64,000 bases of DNA from Takakia lepidozioides. Its lineage: Eukaryota; Streptophyta; Takakiopsida; Takakiales; Takakiaceae. How positions within the stretch are numbered: position 1 is the stretch's first letter; every line of letters begins with the position of its first letter. The position numbers and the translations under genes are program-made. The stretch covers positions 73,513,053-73,577,052 of the forward strand of contig CM060732.1 of NCBI GenBank assembly GCA_030704615.1, written 5' to 3'. Shown in pieces: positions 60,265-64,000 of this stretch. The notes under the pieces are model-generated. The model was not told the DNA's origin. It saw only the letters and a program-made list of their open reading frames with translations, and did no database searches.

Positions 60265-61533
60265 CTGAAATAAGATTATTCCAGACGAGACACGCTATGA
60301 ATAGCAACCACAATGTTAGCACTGCAAGTTCTGACGAGGGAGATGTTGTAGACCTGCCAAAGCCCAGCCACAGTGCAATCATGATAGGTAAATTTCGGAT
60401 ATCTGACATAGGGAAGTGCAGTCACGAAATTAAAGACCAAATTCTGCATTGCTTGCTCTCATCCCGCCTCCTTTGCCATTTCGCCCCTGATACCTCGAAT
60501 CCCATTTGAATTGCAGGTTCACCGCATGGAATACAGCAACAAACCAATGCTGAATTTCCTCCGACGATGACATCAAGTCCCCAAACCAAATATTGGTATG
60601 CTCTTCCTCCCCGCTTCTCTCATATGGCCGAACCCGCAATCAATTGACATACATAAACCCTCTCCCACAACTATAATGCTTTCCCACTGTCCACGCATCT
60701 CAATAACGTAACCTTAGCTGCCCGAAAATACAAGCTTCACGTGCCCAAGCAGGGCGACCAAGTCGTAACTAAGTATACTAACTCTAAGAAAGAGTTAGGC
60801 AGATTACCCATCACCCTCTGCATTGCAACGAGGAGTTGCAGCCTCGACCATGGATCGTTCAAGCAAAGTTACGAGACGAAAACACACCCACCCAGCTCCC
60901 AATCCCCGCCTGTATCTGCGTGCCACCGATGCGCTCTAAACCCACGCCGAGCTTCGTCTGCCGTTGGCACTATGCCTACACAGCTTGTGCCTCCAACACT
61001 TGACCCAATTCCTGACTTCCTTCTCGGGAAGACGAGATTAGACGGAATTGTGATGCCCTACGGGATTGTATGTGCCATGGCATGTTATCTCCATGCCGCA
61101 TGCTATGCCATGCCTGCACCTGCCCCAGTTCTCACTCTTGTAGTTGCAAGCTGCCTTCGTCACCTTTACCGGCAGGTAGAAGAGAAGCCCAAGAAGCCCA
61201 GCCCTCGTGCACACTGTGGACGCATTCCGCTTCATGATGAGAAGGCCCGGCACGGCCTTCGGCATGTCTGTAGCATCATATAATGGTGGGTTGCTTGGCC
61301 CTGGCCTCCACAGGTTGCCACCTACCTGTCGGCAAGTTGTTGATCCTACAAGCTATTGTGAGTGCAGCTCCGTAGCAGGGCATGGTGTGCTCGCTTCACG
61401 GGGACCTGGGTTACGTAGGGACGCATGGTGTGCAATGCGTAGGAGCTTGTTTGCGATGTAGAGACTGGAGTCGGGTCGTAATTACAGATGTACCGAACGC
61501 GATCCTGTTGTACACTGTGAATGCGGAGTGCCG
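60265..61533. promoter_or_regulatory. divergent region between VOZ and the GH28 gene
   Basis: It must hold the first VOZ exon and both promoters. The open frame at 60741-61283 (180 codons) has no motif and is not called as a gene. Confidence 0.45.
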
Positions 61534-64000
61534 ATGGCACCACGATCGATCAGTCGCACTTTCAACTTCCAACAGATGGTGTCCAGCACACAATTCTCTT
61601 ATCGCAACGTGTTCTACACATCCTGGGCCGTTGCTTTTGCTCTGCTGTACTTGATCCAACGAAACTACAGTGACGGTGGTGTCACTTCTCCACCTCAAAT
61701 TGTTCCAATACTTCGACGGCATGTGTTCAATCTGACAGATTTTGGTGCAGTAGGGGATGGCAAGACTCTCAACACGAAAGCTTTCGAGCAAGCAGTAGCT
61801 GCAATTCGCGCTGTTGAACAGGAGGGGGGTGGGCAGCTCAATGTGGGTCCTGGGCATTGGTTAACAGCTCCGTTCAATGTGACCAGCAACATGACTCTTT
61901 TCCTCTGCGAGGGTGCAGAAATTATGGGCGTCCAGGTTCTCATGGACATCCTCCTTTGGCGTCAAGAGTAGTTTGGTTTCTTATATGCAGTTATTATGGA
62001 GGTAGTGTATATTTGCTTGGGTGTTGCAAGAGGCATCTCTATGGACTGGACATGGGGTGCCTAGAGGGCGATCATTCTTGCAGAGTATTTGGTAGTCTTT
62101 GAAATATCTTGCTGAAAGCATCTTGGAGCAGTGTGGGTCTGATTTAGCTCCAAATTCACAGTCCAAGTTTGCTCAGAAAACTGGAGGGAAGCTCCAGACC
62201 AAGGGAAGTCATTAGAATCGGTGGGTCGCTGTGTTGTCCTCACTTTACCGAGGAGCCTCGTCCGGGGTCCAATCCGGATGTGTATAATTTTAATATTCTT
62301 TGCATTTCTGCCCACAAAACTGAAAGACATTTCTGGGTCTGGATGCAGGATGAGAGCTTGTGGCCGCTCATGCCTGCATTGCCATCGTATGGGCGGGGTC
62401 GGGAGCTTCCAGGCCCACGCTATGGCAGCCTCATCTGTGGTCAATACCTCGATGACTTTGTCATCACTGGTACTTTCCTCTGTCCATGGGTCTCTTGCCT
62501 CTATCTTTGTGTGTGTGTCTTGGTTTGTGTGCATAAAGCCATTCACGGGCTAGGGTTTTTGTCATAGTAAACTGTAAATGCAGTTGTAGGGTCTAGTTCA
62601 GGTGTTAGTTCTTGGCCAGCACTTGCATGACTTCCCCAGAGGTATACAGTGCTGTCAATCATTGTCTGCAATCAGGGCCTAGGGTTTTCGCAATCATAAA
62701 ATTTTATTGGATCTAGTAGTGCACAGGGAGTACAGCTGTTGTTGATAATTGCCCGGGGTTGGGTGGAAATTTGGTGTAGGTCATAATGGGAGCATAAATG
62801 GGCAAGGTGTATGGTGGTGGCGGCAACACAAGCTGAAGAAGCTGCAGTATACAAGAGGGCGATTGATAGAGCTGATGTGGTCGTCCAATATAGAAATCTC
62901 AAATGTCACACTGCGTAATTCCCCCTTCTGGACACTGCACCCCTACGATTGTACCAATGTCACTGTCCGTGGTGTCACCATCCTGGCCCCTGTGGATGCT
63001 CCCAACACGGATGGCATCGACCCTGGTCAGGCCTCCTGTTTCTCTCTAAATTCTCAATTTTCGAGATGTTGAATTTAGAAATAAGTCACCTCAGAATTAC
63101 TTGCTTTAATTTTTCTCTTCAGCTGTAGTATGTAGTGAATTGCCATGATATGTTGTATTTATGTGGGTGTGTATGAACTTAATAAGGGAAGCAGAAGACT
63201 ACAGGCTAGACTTGCGGATGCTCCCTGGCTAGGCTTCAGTCTATCAATGTAAGAGTGACCTTGGTTGCAGACAAGGGGACCAATTATTGACGAGGAAAGT
63301 GGGGCTGTAACCTGGCTGTGGTATTATAGATTCTTGTCAGAATGTGCTGGTTGAGAATTGTTACATTAGTGTGGGAGATGATGCTGTGGCAATCAAGAGT
63401 GGATGGGACCAGCATGGAATTAAATACGGCCGGCCTTGTATGAACATCACCATACGCAATGTTGTTGTCCATTCCCGGATCAGGTGGTCCTCTCTATCTT
63501 TTGTATTGTTACTAAAAGTATTTAGGACAAGAAATAATTGTAGTTGTAAGTATGCAATCTTGACTGAAATCTGTGATGTAGTAATTGATGGTGAGGGTAC
63601 TTTTACACAGACTTGATGGGACGGCCTATATGATCGGTTGTCGGAGAATGAAAGGACTCTATGTGGGTGGCAGTGCTGGGTTTTCAATAGGGAGCGAGAT
63701 GTCAGGAGGAGTGGCAAATGTGCTAGTGGATGGCCTTTATGTCTGGGGATCAAGGAGGGGCATCCGCATCAAAACTTCACCAGGTCGAGGAGGCTATGTG
63801 AAGAATATCCTGTTCCGAAATATAACATTGGACAATGTGATGGTAGGTATTGTCATCAAGACAGATTATGGGGATCATCCAGATCCTGGGTTTGATCCAC
63901 ATGCGCTCCCACTGGTTGCAAATATATCGTTCAGTGGTATACGTGGAAGCCTCGTACGGTTCCCTGTTAGAATTTCTGGCAGTAAGGAAGTGCCAGTAAC
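61534..64000 (+). CDS. GH28 polygalacturonase-like protein, cut by the window end
   Basis: Exons 61534-61935, 62349-62469, 62780-63025, 63330-63483 and 63674 onward are in phase. A hydrophobic stretch at residues 27-42 (TSWAVAFALLYLIQ) after a short basic head suggests a signal anchor or uncleaved signal, so the protein would enter the secretory path. GH28 marks follow: VFNLTDFGAVGDGKT, then the right-handed beta-helix, VDAPNTDGIDP (first catalytic Asp) and ISVGDDAVAIKSG (the Asp pair). Where most polygalacturonases have GHG, this one has SAGFSIGSEMSGG; the plant subgroup related to At3g62110 shares that. Substrate: pectic galacturonan or a related wall polymer. The C-terminal exon(s) lie outside the window. 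Confidence 0.92.

Noticed and set aside
60741-61283. 180-codon plus-strand ORF
   Set aside because: No domain or signal recognised; it lies in the divergent region of VOZ and GH28.

Overview
The window reads as nuclear DNA of a streptophyte, either a charophyte-grade alga or an early-diverging land plant. Support comes from plant-lineage families: a VOZ transcription factor, an EDR2-type DUF1336 protein, two D27-like plastid proteins, a plastid UPF0114 protein, the plant form of DUF3754 and a GH28 polygalacturonase. Genes have many short exons with GT..AG introns of roughly 100-1000 bp. The large TE load and the nature of the big DNA transposon make a Chara-like alga my best guess, but the genus is only a guess. 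All gene models were assembled by eye from splice sites, reading phase and family motifs; no search was run.

Positions 1-19815 are nested transposons. A decayed L1-type LINE (1-4499 and 17428-19815) is split by a 12.9-kb Mutator-like element (4500-17416) flanked by an 11-bp near-perfect target duplication. This element is the most interesting part of the window. On the minus strand it has a two-exon transposase of about 1147 residues with MULE-type D, D and CxxH signatures and a C-terminal SWIM zinc finger. Diverging from it on the plus strand is a multi-exon gene coding for a ParB-like domain followed by a beta-type N6/N4 DNA methyltransferase-like domain. Between them, probably inside the first intron of the methyltransferase gene, lies a 3-kb satellite of about 25 hairpin units of ~116 bp, with an 8-unit, 926-bp higher-order repeat. 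Both ends of the element have their own hairpins sharing a GCGTGAGC core.

Positions 21590-31714 hold three housekeeping-type genes: DUF3754 (plus), UPF0114 (minus, convergent with it) and an intronless DUF1336 gene (plus, divergent from UPF0114). Positions 32967-35194 are an inverted-repeat element that carries a kinase gene fragment and a scrap of a LINE. Two D27-like paralogues follow (36278-41252), head to head and about 290 bp apart.

Positions 43590-47599 contain a ribonuclease-inhibitor-type LRR gene and a uracil-DNA-glycosylase-like gene whose first exon lies on the opposite strand and whose catalytic Gln-Asp is missing. From 49080 onward come U2AF35 (minus, with a MITE in intron 5), UCH3 (plus), VOZ (minus) and a GH28 gene cut by the window end (plus). 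Gene orientation alternates through the gene-bearing part, so most neighbours are convergent or divergent pairs rather than functional clusters.
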